Of a DNA stretch of 47,780 bases, positions 38,589 through 46,955 are shown piece by piece. Within the stretch, counting starts at the first letter, position 1. Each line of letters starts with the position of its first letter. The notes beneath the pieces were generated by a model that was given only the letters and a program-made list of their open reading frames with translations, ran no database searches and was not told where the DNA came from. The DNA is from Paracoccus binzhouensis (GTDB lineage: Bacteria; Pseudomonadota; Alphaproteobacteria; Rhodobacterales; Rhodobacteraceae): contig NZ_JAEHFP010000018.1 in NCBI RefSeq assembly GCF_016446475.1, positions 1 through 47,780 on the forward strand. The letters run 5' to 3'. The translations under genes and the position numbers were made by a program.

Positions 38589-38606
38589 TAGTTCAGCGTT
38601 AAACTA
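38589..38606 (-). promoter_or_regulatory. Candidate operator upstream of pdhA
   Basis: TAGTTCAGCGTTAAACTA is an imperfect palindrome (TAGTT/AACTA arms) about 25 nt before the pdhA start, in the only AT-rich patch of the gap. It could be a repressor site at the pdh promoter. No regulator can be assigned. Confidence 0.3.
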
Positions 38607-38730
38607 ATTCTAGGCGAAGCTTTCGGGGGAAGTAAACCGGCCTTGTGCATCCGTCCAGAGGGCAGATGCGGAAAGCTGCTCGTGCGGGGCACGCGCACAG
38701 GGCCATCGCCGTGCCCCGGGGCGCGCGGTC

Positions 38731-38760
38731 GCATGGGTATTCGGACAACGGAGAATGAGC
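38731..38760. repeat. Dispersed repeat, single copy
   Basis: GCATGGGTATTCGGACAACG followed by GAGAATGAGC matches the core of the 21815 arm (GCATGGGTATT and ACGGA) in the gap between pdhA and the FtsB-like gene. Confidence 0.5.
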
Positions 38761-38781
38761 GGCCCCGGGCCGGCGGGGCAG

Positions 38782-39075
38782 TCAGCGGATGATGATCTCG
38801 TCGGCGCGCACCAGGCCCAGCACGTCGCGGGCGCGTTCATCCAGCAGGTCGAGGTCGAGATAGTCGTCCGACAGGCGCCGGGTCAGGTTGCGCATCCGGT
38901 CCACCTCGGCCTGCAGCTTGTCGCGCTGCTGGACCAGTTCCTGCGTTTCGGCCTGCAGCTGCACCCGCCGCAGGATGCCTGAGGGGCCCTGCACCGCCGC
39001 ATAGGCGAAATAGACGCCCAGAAGGATCATCACGACGAAGAAGATGATGGCGCTGATCGACAGGCGTTGGGTCAT
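38782..39075 (-). CDS. FtsB / DivIC-like septum formation initiator
   Basis: A 97-residue bitopic protein: a short cytoplasmic N-terminus, one membrane helix (residues ~6-27, IIFFVVMILLGVYFAYAAV), then a periplasmic coiled coil (QAETQELVQQRDKLQAEVDR) and a conserved end DERARDVLGLVRADEIII. FtsB links FtsL and FtsQ in the divisome. ATG 39075 gives the usual length. ATG 39114 overlaps the upstream deacylase stop (ATGA) and would add 13 residues; neither has a good ribosome-binding site. Confidence 0.85.
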   Translation of the reverse strand: MTQRLSISAIIFFVVMILLGVYFAYAAVQGPSGILRRVQLQAETQELVQQRDKLQAEVDRMRNLTRRLSDDYLDLDLLDERARDVLGLVRADEIIIR

Positions 39076-39110
39076 GGGCTGCTCGGCGGATGCTTGGTTG
39101 TTTCGGGCGA

Positions 39111-40412
39111 TCATGCCACAGGCGCGGGACGGGGGGAATCCCCCGCAGGGCCGCGCAGGATGTCGTCCAGCACCAGGGCCATGACGCGGGCGGAATCCCG
39201 CATGTCGTCCACCCCCACCCATTCGTCGGGCTGGTGCGCCAGGTCCAGCACGCCGGGCCCGTAGGCGATGCAGTTCTTCAGCTTGCCGATGCGGTCGATA
39301 TGCTTCTGGTCGTAGGTGCCGGGGCTGACCACATAGCCGGCCTCGCGGCCCAGCACCCGTTCGATGGCGGCGGCGGTCGAGCGCGCCACCGGCGCATCGC
39401 GGTCGGTCATGCTGGGGATCACCTCGAACAGGTCGCGGATTTCATAGGAGAACCCCGGGCGTTGCGCCTTGATCTGTTCGAGCAGCGCGGTGACCTCGCG
39501 CTTCACTTCCGCGAGTTCTTCTTCGATCAGGAAGCGGCGGTCGATCACGATGCGGCAGCGGTCGGCGACGCAGGGCGCCGGCAGGCCGGTGAAGTCCGGA
39601 CCGTGATCCGGCTCGCCGCCGTGGATCGAGTTGATGTTCAGGGTCGAGTTCCGCGCGCCCTCGGGGATCACCGGCATTTCCGTTTGCTTGCTCATCAGCA
39701 AGGGGAACAGCGTGCGCTCCATTTCTTCCAGCACCGCGCCCATGTGGCGGATGGCGCTGTCGCCCAGGAAGGGCATCGAGCCATGGGCGATGCGGCCATG
39801 CGTCTCGATCTCGGCCCACCAGACGCCGCGATGGCCCAGGCAGATGCGGTCCTTGTGCAGCGGCTCGGGGATGATGACATGGCCGACATGGGCGAAGGCG
39901 CCCTGTTCGGCCAGATAGGCCACGCCGCCGAATCCGCCCGATTCCTCGTCCGCGGTGGCGCTGATCTCGATCTGGCCGGGATGGTCGGGGTAAAGCGCGA
40001 CGAAAGCCTCGGCCGCGATGATGCTGGAGGCCAAGCCCCCCTTCATGTCGCAGGCGCCGCGGCCATAGATGCGGCCGTCGGCCAGTTCCGCGCCGAAGGG
40101 ATCGCGGCTCCAGCCATGGCCGACCTCGACCACGTCGTGATGGCTGTTGAAATGCACGCAGTCGCCTGGCGGGCCGCCCAGATGCCGGGCGACCAGGTTC
40201 CAGCGCGGGAAGGCTTCGCTGTCGCCGGGCGCGCCGTGGGCGCGGATCAGCTCGCAGGCCCAGCCCTGCGGCTCCAGCCGGGCCTGCAGGTATTCGCAGA
40301 TCTCGCGATAGTTGCGGCCCGGCGGGTTCAGCGTCGGAATGCGGATCAGATCCCGGGTCAGGCGGACCAGGTCGTCGCGGCGGTTCTCGATCTCGAGGGC
40401 AAGGGTGTCCAT
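39111..40412 (-). CDS. M20 family metallohydrolase (ArgE/DapE-like deacylase)
   Basis: A 433-residue zinc amidohydrolase. Metal-binding and catalytic residues are His91/His92 (NSHHDVVEVG), Asp122 (GRGACDMKGGLASS) and Glu156/Glu157 (DEESGGFGG). A dimerisation domain is inserted after about residue 190. Family members deacetylate N-acetylornithine, desuccinylate diaminopimelate precursors or cleave other N-acyl amino acids. This subgroup is often annotated ArgE/DapE family, and the actual substrate is unresolved. Divergent from the small membrane gene at 40517. Confidence 0.88.
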   Translation of the reverse strand: MDTLALEIENRRDDLVRLTRDLIRIPTLNPPGRNYREICEYLQARLEPQGWACELIRAHGAPGDSEAFPRWNLVARHLGGPPGDCVHFNSHHDVVEVGHGWSRDPFGAELADGRIYGRGACDMKGGLASSIIAAEAFVALYPDHPGQIEISATADEESGGFGGVAYLAEQGAFAHVGHVIIPEPLHKDRICLGHRGVWWAEIETHGRIAHGSMPFLGDSAIRHMGAVLEEMERTLFPLLMSKQTEMPVIPEGARNSTLNINSIHGGEPDHGPDFTGLPAPCVADRCRIVIDRRFLIEEELAEVKREVTALLEQIKAQRPGFSYEIRDLFEVIPSMTDRDAPVARSTAAAIERVLGREAGYVVSPGTYDQKHIDRIGKLKNCIAYGPGVLDLAHQPDEWVGVDDMRDSARVMALVLDDILRGPAGDSPRPAPVA

Positions 40413-40516
40413 GGCGCAAGGCTAGGCCGGGCGCGGCGGCGCCGCAATGGGGTCATTGACAGTCGCGGCGCGGGGGCCTTCCATGGGGCAGGCTTTTCGC
40501 AACCAGGGTCGGCCCG

Positions 40517-40798
40517 ATGATCGCCTTTCTTCGCCTGATCGGCATGGTCCTGATCGTCGAGCTGGTCTTCTATGCGCTGCTTTCGATCTATATCCGCAGC
40601 CTGCGCCGGGAAGAGCTTGAAAAGGAATGGGATCGCCGCCATCCCGAACGCGCCGGCCCTTCGCCGGAACGCGCCGAGTTCGTGCGGCGTTCGATGGTGG
40701 GTTTCGGCAAGACCCTGCGGGCGCGGCTCGTCGGGCTGGTGCTGGTCCTGCCGGTGGTCGCGATCGTCGTGATCATCGTGATCGTGAACTACAATTGA
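40517..40798 (+). CDS. Small conserved membrane protein, 93 aa
   Basis: A hairpin membrane protein: helix 1 at residues ~2-27 (FLRLIGMVLIVELVFYALLS), a charged cytoplasmic loop (REELEKEWDRRHPER, PSPERAEFVRRSM), and helix 2 at ~68-92 ending IVVIIVIVNYN. No named family recognised. It lies 10 nt before the DUF1523 gene, so they likely form an operon. Confidence 0.8.
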   Translation: MIAFLRLIGMVLIVELVFYALLSIYIRSLRREELEKEWDRRHPERAGPSPERAEFVRRSMVGFGKTLRARLVGLVLVLPVVAIVVIIVIVNYN

Positions 40799-40808
40799 GG
40801 GGGCGCCG

Positions 40809-41468
40809 ATGCGCTGGTTCCTGACCGTCCTTGGGGTGATCTTCGGGATCGCGGTCTTTTCGTTCCTGGACTACACGCTGCCCTCCAAGCAGACGGTCCG
40901 CATCACCAATACCTACAACCGTCTGACCGACATCGGCGCGAACCGCATCTTCTATGCCTCGCCCGACACCGGCACGGTGCAGAACGCCCAGGGGCAGCGC
41001 GACGTGCGCTTCATCGACACGGTGCGCCCGAACGGCAAGCCCTATGTCTATCGCAACGAGGATACCGGCTGGATCTGGCCGCCCTATTTCAAATACGACA
41101 GCTCGAACCTGCATGCGCAGGCGACGGACCTGCGCTCGACCTCGGCAAATCCCGAATGGGTCAGCGTGACCTCTTACGGCTGGCGCATTTCCTGGCTGTC
41201 GATCTATCCCAACGCCATCTCGGTGAAGCCGGTGGCGGGGCCCGAGGTGAAGCCCTTCAACTGGGCGGCGCAGATCATCCTGCTGGTGCTGGGGGCGCTG
41301 CTGTTCCTGATCTGGCGGATGTGGAACCAGTTCCGCGAGCGCACCATCGACCCGGCCGTGCGTTCGGCGGACGAGGCCTGGGACCGGATCGACGCCAGCG
41401 CCGACGCAGCCCGCGACCGGGCGCGCGGCCGCCTGCGGCGCTGGTGGGACGGGCTGCGGGGGCGCTGA
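40809..41468 (+). CDS. DUF1523 family protein
   Basis: A 219-residue protein with an N-terminal membrane helix (residues ~3-22), an extracytoplasmic part with TNTYNRLTDIGANRIFYASP and YVYRNEDTGWIWPPYFKYDS, a second helix near residue 156-175 (AAQIILLVLGALLFLIW), and a basic cytoplasmic tail. The pattern matches the DUF1523 family known from Rhodobacterales; function unknown. Follows the 93-aa membrane gene and ends 3 nt before deoC. Confidence 0.85.
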   Translation: MRWFLTVLGVIFGIAVFSFLDYTLPSKQTVRITNTYNRLTDIGANRIFYASPDTGTVQNAQGQRDVRFIDTVRPNGKPYVYRNEDTGWIWPPYFKYDSSNLHAQATDLRSTSANPEWVSVTSYGWRISWLSIYPNAISVKPVAGPEVKPFNWAAQIILLVLGALLFLIWRMWNQFRERTIDPAVRSADEAWDRIDASADAARDRARGRLRRWWDGLRGR

Positions 41469-41471
41469 GCG

Positions 41472-42416
41472 ATGGAGCGCAGAAATCCCGGCACCGATTT
41501 CCGCCTCGACTGGTTCGAGGGCATCCAGGTCAATACCCCGGCGGCCGAGCGGCGCGCCGCCAGCCTGACCGCGCGCCGCAGCCTGAAGAAGGAATGGCAG
41601 GTGGCCTGGCTGCTGAACGCGGTGCGCTGCATCGACCTGACCACGCTGTCGGGCGACGACACGCCGGACCGCGTGGCGCGGCTTTGCGCCAAGGCGCGCC
41701 AGCCGGTCGATGCCGGCCAGTTGGCGGCGCTGGGGGTCGATCACCTGACCGTGGGCGCGGTCTGCGTCTATCCGACCATGGTGGCGGCGGCCAAGCGGGC
41801 GCTGGCCGGCACGGCGGTTCCCGTCGCCTCGGTCGCGACCGGCTTTCCCGCCGGGCTGATGCCGCTCGACCTGCGGCTGGCCGAGATCCGCTATGCGCTG
41901 GACCAAGGCGCGGACGAGATCGACATCGTGATTTCCCGCGCGCTGGTGCTGCGCGGCGAATGGGCGGCGCTCTACGACGAGATCTGCGACATGCGTGAGG
42001 CCTGCGGCCATGCCCGGATGAAGGCGATCCTGGCGACGGGCGAGCTCAAGACCCTGGGCCATGTCGCCAAGGCCAGCCATGTCGCCATGCAGGCCGGCGC
42101 CGATTTCATCAAGACCTCGACCGGGAAGGAGCCGGTGAATGCCACGCTGCCGGTGTCGCTGGTCATGCTGCGGGCGATCCGCGACTATCGCGACCGGACC
42201 GGCTTTGCGGTGGGCTTCAAGCCGGCCGGCGGGCTGAAGACCGCCCGGGACGCGCTGAACTGGCAGGTGCTGATGGCTGAGGAGCTGGGCCGCGACTGGC
42301 TGCGGCCCGAGCTGTTCCGCATCGGCGCCAGCTCGCTTCTGGGCGATATCGAGCGGCAGATTTCCCATCACGTCACCGGGCGCTACGCTGCCGCCCATCG
42401 TCTGGCTGCGGGGTGA
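41472..42416 (+). CDS. deoC: Deoxyribose-phosphate aldolase
   Basis: A 314-residue class I aldolase splitting 2-deoxyribose-5-phosphate into glyceraldehyde-3-phosphate and acetaldehyde. The Schiff-base lysine is Lys214 in DFIKTSTGKEPVN; ATGFPAGLMPLDLRLAEI and MKAILATGELKTL are family blocks, and VGFKPAGGLKT is the phosphate loop. It has a longer N-terminus than E. coli DeoC. The stop overlaps or abuts the ALDH16 start (42413/42419), implying coupled expression. Confidence 0.95.
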   Translation: MERRNPGTDFRLDWFEGIQVNTPAAERRAASLTARRSLKKEWQVAWLLNAVRCIDLTTLSGDDTPDRVARLCAKARQPVDAGQLAALGVDHLTVGAVCVYPTMVAAAKRALAGTAVPVASVATGFPAGLMPLDLRLAEIRYALDQGADEIDIVISRALVLRGEWAALYDEICDMREACGHARMKAILATGELKTLGHVAKASHVAMQAGADFIKTSTGKEPVNATLPVSLVMLRAIRDYRDRTGFAVGFKPAGGLKTARDALNWQVLMAEELGRDWLRPELFRIGASSLLGDIERQISHHVTGRYAAAHRLAAG

Positions 42417-42418
42417 AC

Positions 42419-44764
42419 ATGCCGAAGGTAAGCGAGATCATGGAAAGCATGGAATACGGCCCCGCGCCCGAGGATGCCTCGGCCGTCCGCGACTGGCTGC
42501 GCGAACGCGGCCGCTTCGGCCATTTCATCGCCGGGCGCTTCACCAGGCCGGGCGAGACCTTCGCCAGCCGCGATCCCTCGACCGGCGAGGACCTCGCGCA
42601 GGTCACGCAGGGCACCGCCCGCGACGTGATGAAGGCGGTGCGCGCCGCGCGCCGGGCGCAGCGCGGCTGGGGCGCCATGCCGGGGCACGACCGGGCGCGT
42701 TTCCTTTATGCCATCGCCCGCACCATCCAGAAGCGCGAGCGGTTCCTGGCGGTGCTGGAGACGCTGGACAATGGCAAGCCGATCCGCGAAAGCCGCGACA
42801 TCGACGTGCCGCTGGTGGTGCGGCATTTCTACCACCATGCCGGCTGGGCCGAACTGGCCGAGACCGAGTTTCCCGGCCACGGCCCCTTGGGCGTCTGCGG
42901 CCAGATCATCCCGTGGAATTTCCCGCTGCTGATGCTGGCCTGGAAGGTGGCGCCGGCGCTGGCTGCCGGCAATACCGTGGTGCTGAAGCCCGCCGAATAC
43001 ACGCCGCTGACCGCACTGGCCTTCGCCGAGATCTGCGCCCATGTCGGCCTCCCCGCCGGGGTGGTCAACATCGTCACCGGCGACGGCCAGACCGGCGCGG
43101 CGCTGGTCTCGGCCCCGGTGGACAAGATCGCCTTCACCGGCTCGACCGAGGTCGGGCGCGGCATCGCCCGCGCTGTCGCGGGCTCGGGCAAGCGGCTGAC
43201 GCTGGAACTGGGCGGCAAGTCGCCCTTCGTGGTCATGGAGGATGCCGACCTGGACGCCGCCGTCGAGGGCGTGGTCGAAGGGGTCTGGTTCAACCAGGGC
43301 GAGGTCTGCTGCGCCGGTTCGCGCATCCTGGTCGCCGAATCGGTCGCCGCGCGGTTCGAGGCGCTGCTGCGGGCGCGGATGGACAAGCTGCGGCTTGGCG
43401 CGCCGCTCGACAAGTCCACCGATGTGGGCGCCATCATCGACCCGGTGCAAAAGGACCGCATCCTGCGCATCCTCGACCGGGCGACCGCCGCCGGGGCGGA
43501 ACTGGTCGGCGGCGCGCCCGGCAAGGGCTGCTTCATCGCGCCGGGCTATCTGCGAAACATCGCGCCCGCCAATCCCGGCATGATCGAGGAGATCTTTGGC
43601 CCCATCGCCACGCTTTCGACCTTCCGCACCCCGGACGAGGCGGCGGACCTGGCCAACAACACCCGCTACGGGCTGGCGGCCTCGGTCTGGTCGGAAAGCG
43701 CCGCGGTGGCGACCGACATGGCGGCGCGGATCAAGGCCGGCGTGGTCTGGGTGAACTGCGCCAACCTCTTCGACGCGGCGGCGCCCTTTGGCGGCATGCG
43801 CGATTCGGGCTATGGCCGCGAGGGCGGGCGCGAGGGGATGCTGGACTATCTTGCCGCCCCCGTCGCCGCGCTGCGCGACCCGGTGCCGGCGGACATCGCC
43901 CCGGCCGAGGCATCCGAGGAAAGCGCCGGAATCGACCGTACCGTCAAGCTCTATATCGGCGGCGCGCAGAAGCGTCCCGACGGCGGTGCCAGCTATGCGG
44001 CGCAGGACGCATTGATCCCGCTGGGTAACCGCAAGGACATCCGCAATGCCGTCGAGGCGGCGGGATCCGTGCTGGCGAAATGGCAGGGCCTGGGCGGGCA
44101 TGGCCGGGCGCAGGTGCTGTATTTCCTGGCCGAGAACCTGGCGCAGCGCCGCGGCGAATTCGCCGGCTTCGCCAGCCCGGCCGAGGTCGATGCCACCATC
44201 CGCCGCTGCTTCTTCTATGCCGGCTTTGCCGACAAATACGACGGCGCCACGGTTTCGGCCAAGCCGGGCCACCTGTGCCATGTCCAGCCCGAGCCGCATG
44301 GCGTCATGGGGCTGGTCGCGCCCACGGCCGCGCCGCTCGCCGGTTTCATGGCGCTGGTGCTGCCGGCCATCGCCATGGGCAATGCGGTGGTGGCGATCCC
44401 CTCGCAGGACCGGCCGATGGCGGCCCTGACCCTGGCGCAGGTGCTGGCCTGCTCGGACGTGCCGGGCGGCGTGGTCAATATCGTCACCGGCCCGCGCGAT
44501 GCGCTGGCGGCGGCGCTGGCCGCGCATGATGGCGTCTCGGCGATCTGGCATGCCGGCGGGAACGGGCCCGGGCAGGGCGAGGGGCTGGCCGAGGTGCAGC
44601 GCGCCGCGGCCGAGACGCTGATTCCGGTCTGGACGCCCGAGCCGCGCGACTGGACCGATGCGCAGGCGCAGGGCCGGGAATTCCTGCGCGCCGCCAGCCG
44701 CAGCAAGAGCATCTGGCTGCCCTATGGCGCGCTTCCCGCCGGCGCCGGCAGCGCGGCCTATTAG
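42419..44764 (+). CDS. ALDH16-type tandem-domain aldehyde dehydrogenase
   Basis: A 781-residue protein with two aldehyde-dehydrogenase domains, unlike the usual ~500 residues. Domain 1 (residues ~30-490) is complete: NAD site GSTEVGRGIARAVAG, general-base Glu in LELGGKSPF, and the catalytic Cys297 in NQGEVCCAGSR. Domain 2 (~505-781) repeats the fold (EPHGVMGLVAPTAAPLAGF) but lacks a catalytic cysteine motif and is truncated. This is the ALDH16 layout. Start ATG 42419; GTG 42413 is possible. With deoC it could oxidise the acetaldehyde released from deoxyribose phosphate, an inference from position. Confidence 0.9.
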   Translation: MPKVSEIMESMEYGPAPEDASAVRDWLRERGRFGHFIAGRFTRPGETFASRDPSTGEDLAQVTQGTARDVMKAVRAARRAQRGWGAMPGHDRARFLYAIARTIQKRERFLAVLETLDNGKPIRESRDIDVPLVVRHFYHHAGWAELAETEFPGHGPLGVCGQIIPWNFPLLMLAWKVAPALAAGNTVVLKPAEYTPLTALAFAEICAHVGLPAGVVNIVTGDGQTGAALVSAPVDKIAFTGSTEVGRGIARAVAGSGKRLTLELGGKSPFVVMEDADLDAAVEGVVEGVWFNQGEVCCAGSRILVAESVAARFEALLRARMDKLRLGAPLDKSTDVGAIIDPVQKDRILRILDRATAAGAELVGGAPGKGCFIAPGYLRNIAPANPGMIEEIFGPIATLSTFRTPDEAADLANNTRYGLAASVWSESAAVATDMAARIKAGVVWVNCANLFDAAAPFGGMRDSGYGREGGREGMLDYLAAPVAALRDPVPADIAPAEASEESAGIDRTVKLYIGGAQKRPDGGASYAAQDALIPLGNRKDIRNAVEAAGSVLAKWQGLGGHGRAQVLYFLAENLAQRRGEFAGFASPAEVDATIRRCFFYAGFADKYDGATVSAKPGHLCHVQPEPHGVMGLVAPTAAPLAGFMALVLPAIAMGNAVVAIPSQDRPMAALTLAQVLACSDVPGGVVNIVTGPRDALAAALAAHDGVSAIWHAGGNGPGQGEGLAEVQRAAAETLIPVWTPEPRDWTDAQAQGREFLRAASRSKSIWLPYGALPAGAGSAAY

Positions 44765-44771
44765 CGGCGCC

Positions 44772-44801
44772 TGTCCTGCGCCCGCAGCGGGCGCAGGGAC
44801 A
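44772..44801 (+). terminator. Strong hairpin after the ALDH16 gene
   Basis: A stem of at least nine pairs, CCTGCGCCC/GGGCGCAGG with a GCAGC loop (44775-44797), can be extended on both sides with a one-base bulge. No T-run follows, so it may act as a Rho-assisted terminator or mRNA 3'-end stabiliser. Confidence 0.5.
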
Positions 44802-44833
44802 TGATCGGGCAATCCTGGCATCGGAACCGCAGC

Positions 44834-45475
44834 ATGTATGTCCCCCCGCATTTTCACGAGATCCGTCCCGACGAGATCGCCGCGGTCATCGCGGCCGCGC
44901 CTCTGGCCTGCATCGTGGCCCAGACGGACGAGGGGCTGGTTGCCAACCATATCCCGCTGCTGGCCGCCCCGGACGGCACGCTGATCGGGCATGTGGCGCT
45001 GGCCAACGACATGCACCGACTGATCTCCGACGGCCAGGAGGTGCTGGCGATCTTCCGGGGCGAGGACGGTTATGTCTCGCCGAATTTTTACCCGAGCAAG
45101 CCCGAGCATCACCGGCACGTCCCGACCTGGAACTATCAGGTGGTGCATGCCCATGGCGCCATCAGCTTCCAGCATGACGACCATGCCAAGCGCGCGGCCG
45201 TTGGCCTGCTGACCCGCGCCCATGAGCGCCGCCTGAACGGCGCCCGGGCGTGGCACATGGCCGATGCGCCGGCCGATTACCTGCGGCAGATGCTGGACGG
45301 CATCGTCGCCTTCCGCATCGCCGTGCACCGGACCTTGGCGAAATCGAAGCTCAGCCAGAACCGCGAGCCCCGCGACCGCCAAGGCGCCATCGCCGGCCTG
45401 CGGGCCAGCGGGCAGCCGGCGCTGGCCGAACGGATGGCCGGGTGCCTGCCCAATCGCATGCCCGGCGAGGGCTGA
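44834..45475 (+). CDS. PaiB-family FMN-binding protein
   Basis: A 213-residue protein of the PaiB / FMN-binding negative transcriptional regulator family. It begins MYVPPHFHEIRPDEIAAVI, as family members typically do, with VANHIPLLAAPDG, GEDGYVSPNFYPSKP and VPTWNYQVVHAHG. The fold is a split barrel that binds FMN. In Bacillus, PaiB affects sporulation and protease genes; here the role is open. ATG 44834 is chosen because the conserved N-terminus begins there; the frame is open 11 codons further upstream to 44801. Confidence 0.9.
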   Translation: MYVPPHFHEIRPDEIAAVIAAAPLACIVAQTDEGLVANHIPLLAAPDGTLIGHVALANDMHRLISDGQEVLAIFRGEDGYVSPNFYPSKPEHHRHVPTWNYQVVHAHGAISFQHDDHAKRAAVGLLTRAHERRLNGARAWHMADAPADYLRQMLDGIVAFRIAVHRTLAKSKLSQNREPRDRQGAIAGLRASGQPALAERMAGCLPNRMPGEG

Positions 45476-45590
45476 CGGACCGGCGCCCACAGAAGGCAAG
45501 GCCGACCTGTGCAGCCCGGCAGCCGGTCCCAGCGCTGGAGCGGCGCCGCCCGGCAATCGCGCTCCGGCCCCCGCGCCGGCCCGGCCGCCC

Positions 45591-46346
45591 TCAGGCCGAG
45601 CGCAGCCAGCGCAGCCCGGCCTCGGTCGAGGTGCGCGGCGAATATTCCGCCCCCACCCAGCCCCGATAGCCCGAAGCATCGACGGCGCGCAGCAATTCAG
45701 CGAAATGGAGATCGCCCTGGCGCGGTTCGTGCCGTCCCGGGCAGCCGGCGATCTGGATGTGCCGCACCCGGCCGGCATGGCGCTGCCAGACCTCCAGCGC
45801 GTCGCCATGGATCATCTGCGCCTGGTAGGCGTCGAATTGCAGGCCCAGATTGGCGGCGCCGACCTCATCGACGATCTCGGCCGCCAGGTCGAAGCAGTCG
45901 AGGAAATAGCCCGGCATGTCCTCGCGGTTCATCGGTTCGATGGTCAGGCTGGCCTGCGGCGCGCGGGCGCAGGCCCAGCGAAGGTTCTCGACCAGCGTCC
46001 GCCGGGCCTCGGGCCCTTCGGCCTTGCCGGCCATTACATGCAGGTGCTGCACCCCCAAGGCCCGGGCAAAGCGGATGGCGCGGTCGAAATCGCCGCGGAA
46101 GCGTGCCTCGTTGCCCGGCTCGGCGGCAAAGCCGCGCGGGCCGCCGGCCCAGTTCGGCGGCGGCGTGTTCATCAGCACGAATTCCACACCCGCCGCCTGC
46201 GCCGCCCGGCTCAGCTCCTTGACCGCCAGGTCATAGGGGAACAGGATCTCGACGCCGTGAAAGCCGGCGCGCCGCGCGGCGGCAAAACGCTGCTGCATCG
46301 GCAGTTCGGTGAACAGATAGGTCAGGTTGGCGGCGAATCGCGCCAT
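45591..46346 (-). CDS. hyi: Hydroxypyruvate isomerase-like TIM-barrel protein
   Basis: A 251-residue protein of the sugar-phosphate isomerase/epimerase superfamily matching hydroxypyruvate isomerase, which interconverts hydroxypyruvate and tartronate semialdehyde in glyoxylate metabolism. It begins MARFAANLTYLFTELPM and includes NTPPPNWAGGPRG and LTIEPMNREDMPGYF (metal Glu). The C-terminal region has GHIQIAG-like RHIQIAGCPGRHEP and EYSPRTSTEAGL. It follows the DUF1285 gene on the minus strand by 2 nt, so they form one unit. Confidence 0.88.
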   Translation of the reverse strand: MARFAANLTYLFTELPMQQRFAAARRAGFHGVEILFPYDLAVKELSRAAQAAGVEFVLMNTPPPNWAGGPRGFAAEPGNEARFRGDFDRAIRFARALGVQHLHVMAGKAEGPEARRTLVENLRWACARAPQASLTIEPMNREDMPGYFLDCFDLAAEIVDEVGAANLGLQFDAYQAQMIHGDALEVWQRHAGRVRHIQIAGCPGRHEPRQGDLHFAELLRAVDASGYRGWVGAEYSPRTSTEAGLRWLRSA

Positions 46347-46348
46347 GA

Positions 46349-46894
46349 TCAGGGCTCCAGGGGAAAGGCCGTCCCTCCCGATCGCACTTCCATACGCCCG
46401 CTTGCATCGGGCATAGCCGCATCGGCCAGTCGGTAGAATGTCTTGCGGTCGATCAGCGCCCAGAGACCGCGGCGGATATGCACATAGGGCCGGGGCTCCT
46501 TGGCCGTCCCGCGCAACGCGATCGCGTGCTCGGGACCGGCGATCACCCGGTCGCCCACATTGGTGGTAAAGCTGATCTCCTCGCCGATTTCGGCATCGAC
46601 GGCGACGAAGGGCGCGTCGACCACGCGGATGCCGACCTTTTCGACCGGGGTGACCAGAAAGTAATCGTTACCCTCTCGCTTCAGGATCGAGGCGAAGAGG
46701 CGCACCATCTCGGGCCGGCCGATGGGGGTGCCGTTGTAGAACCAGCTGCCATCGGCACGGATCTCCATGTCGAGATCGCCGCAGAAGGGCGGATTCCACA
46801 GATGCACCGGTGGCGGGCCCTTCTTCGAGGCACGGCTGGCGGCGGCGGCGATTCCGGCCGCATCGCTCACGCTATTGTCAGTGTTTTCCACCAT
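46349..46894 (-). CDS. DUF1285 family protein
   Basis: A 181-residue protein. A low-complexity N-terminus (about 28 residues) precedes the domain with PPVHLWNPPFCGDLDMEI, DGSWFYNGTPIGRPEMVR, LFASILKREGNDYFLVTPVE and VRVVD. DUF1285 proteins are of unknown function; their structure is a two-domain beta fold. ATG 46894 is the first in the frame. Divergent from the MoxR gene across 61 nt. Confidence 0.88.
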   Translation of the reverse strand: MVENTDNSVSDAAGIAAAASRASKKGPPPVHLWNPPFCGDLDMEIRADGSWFYNGTPIGRPEMVRLFASILKREGNDYFLVTPVEKVGIRVVDAPFVAVDAEIGEEISFTTNVGDRVIAGPEHAIALRGTAKEPRPYVHIRRGLWALIDRKTFYRLADAAMPDASGRMEVRSGGTAFPLEP

Positions 46895-46955
46895 TCGCTG
46901 TGGACCCCGTCACGCCTGCCTTTATGTTGTCCTAGAGCAGAAACGGGGCGTTGTC

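Noticed and set aside
34815..38591. A 1258-codon open frame on the + strand opposite pdhABC
   Set aside because: It is antisense to three clearly recognisable genes, a usual artefact of high-GC codon bias. The His/Gly/Arg-rich translation has no domain.
45476..45590. A terminator between the converging paiB-like and hyi genes
   Set aside because: Only GC-rich sequence with no clean stem plus T-run could be seen.
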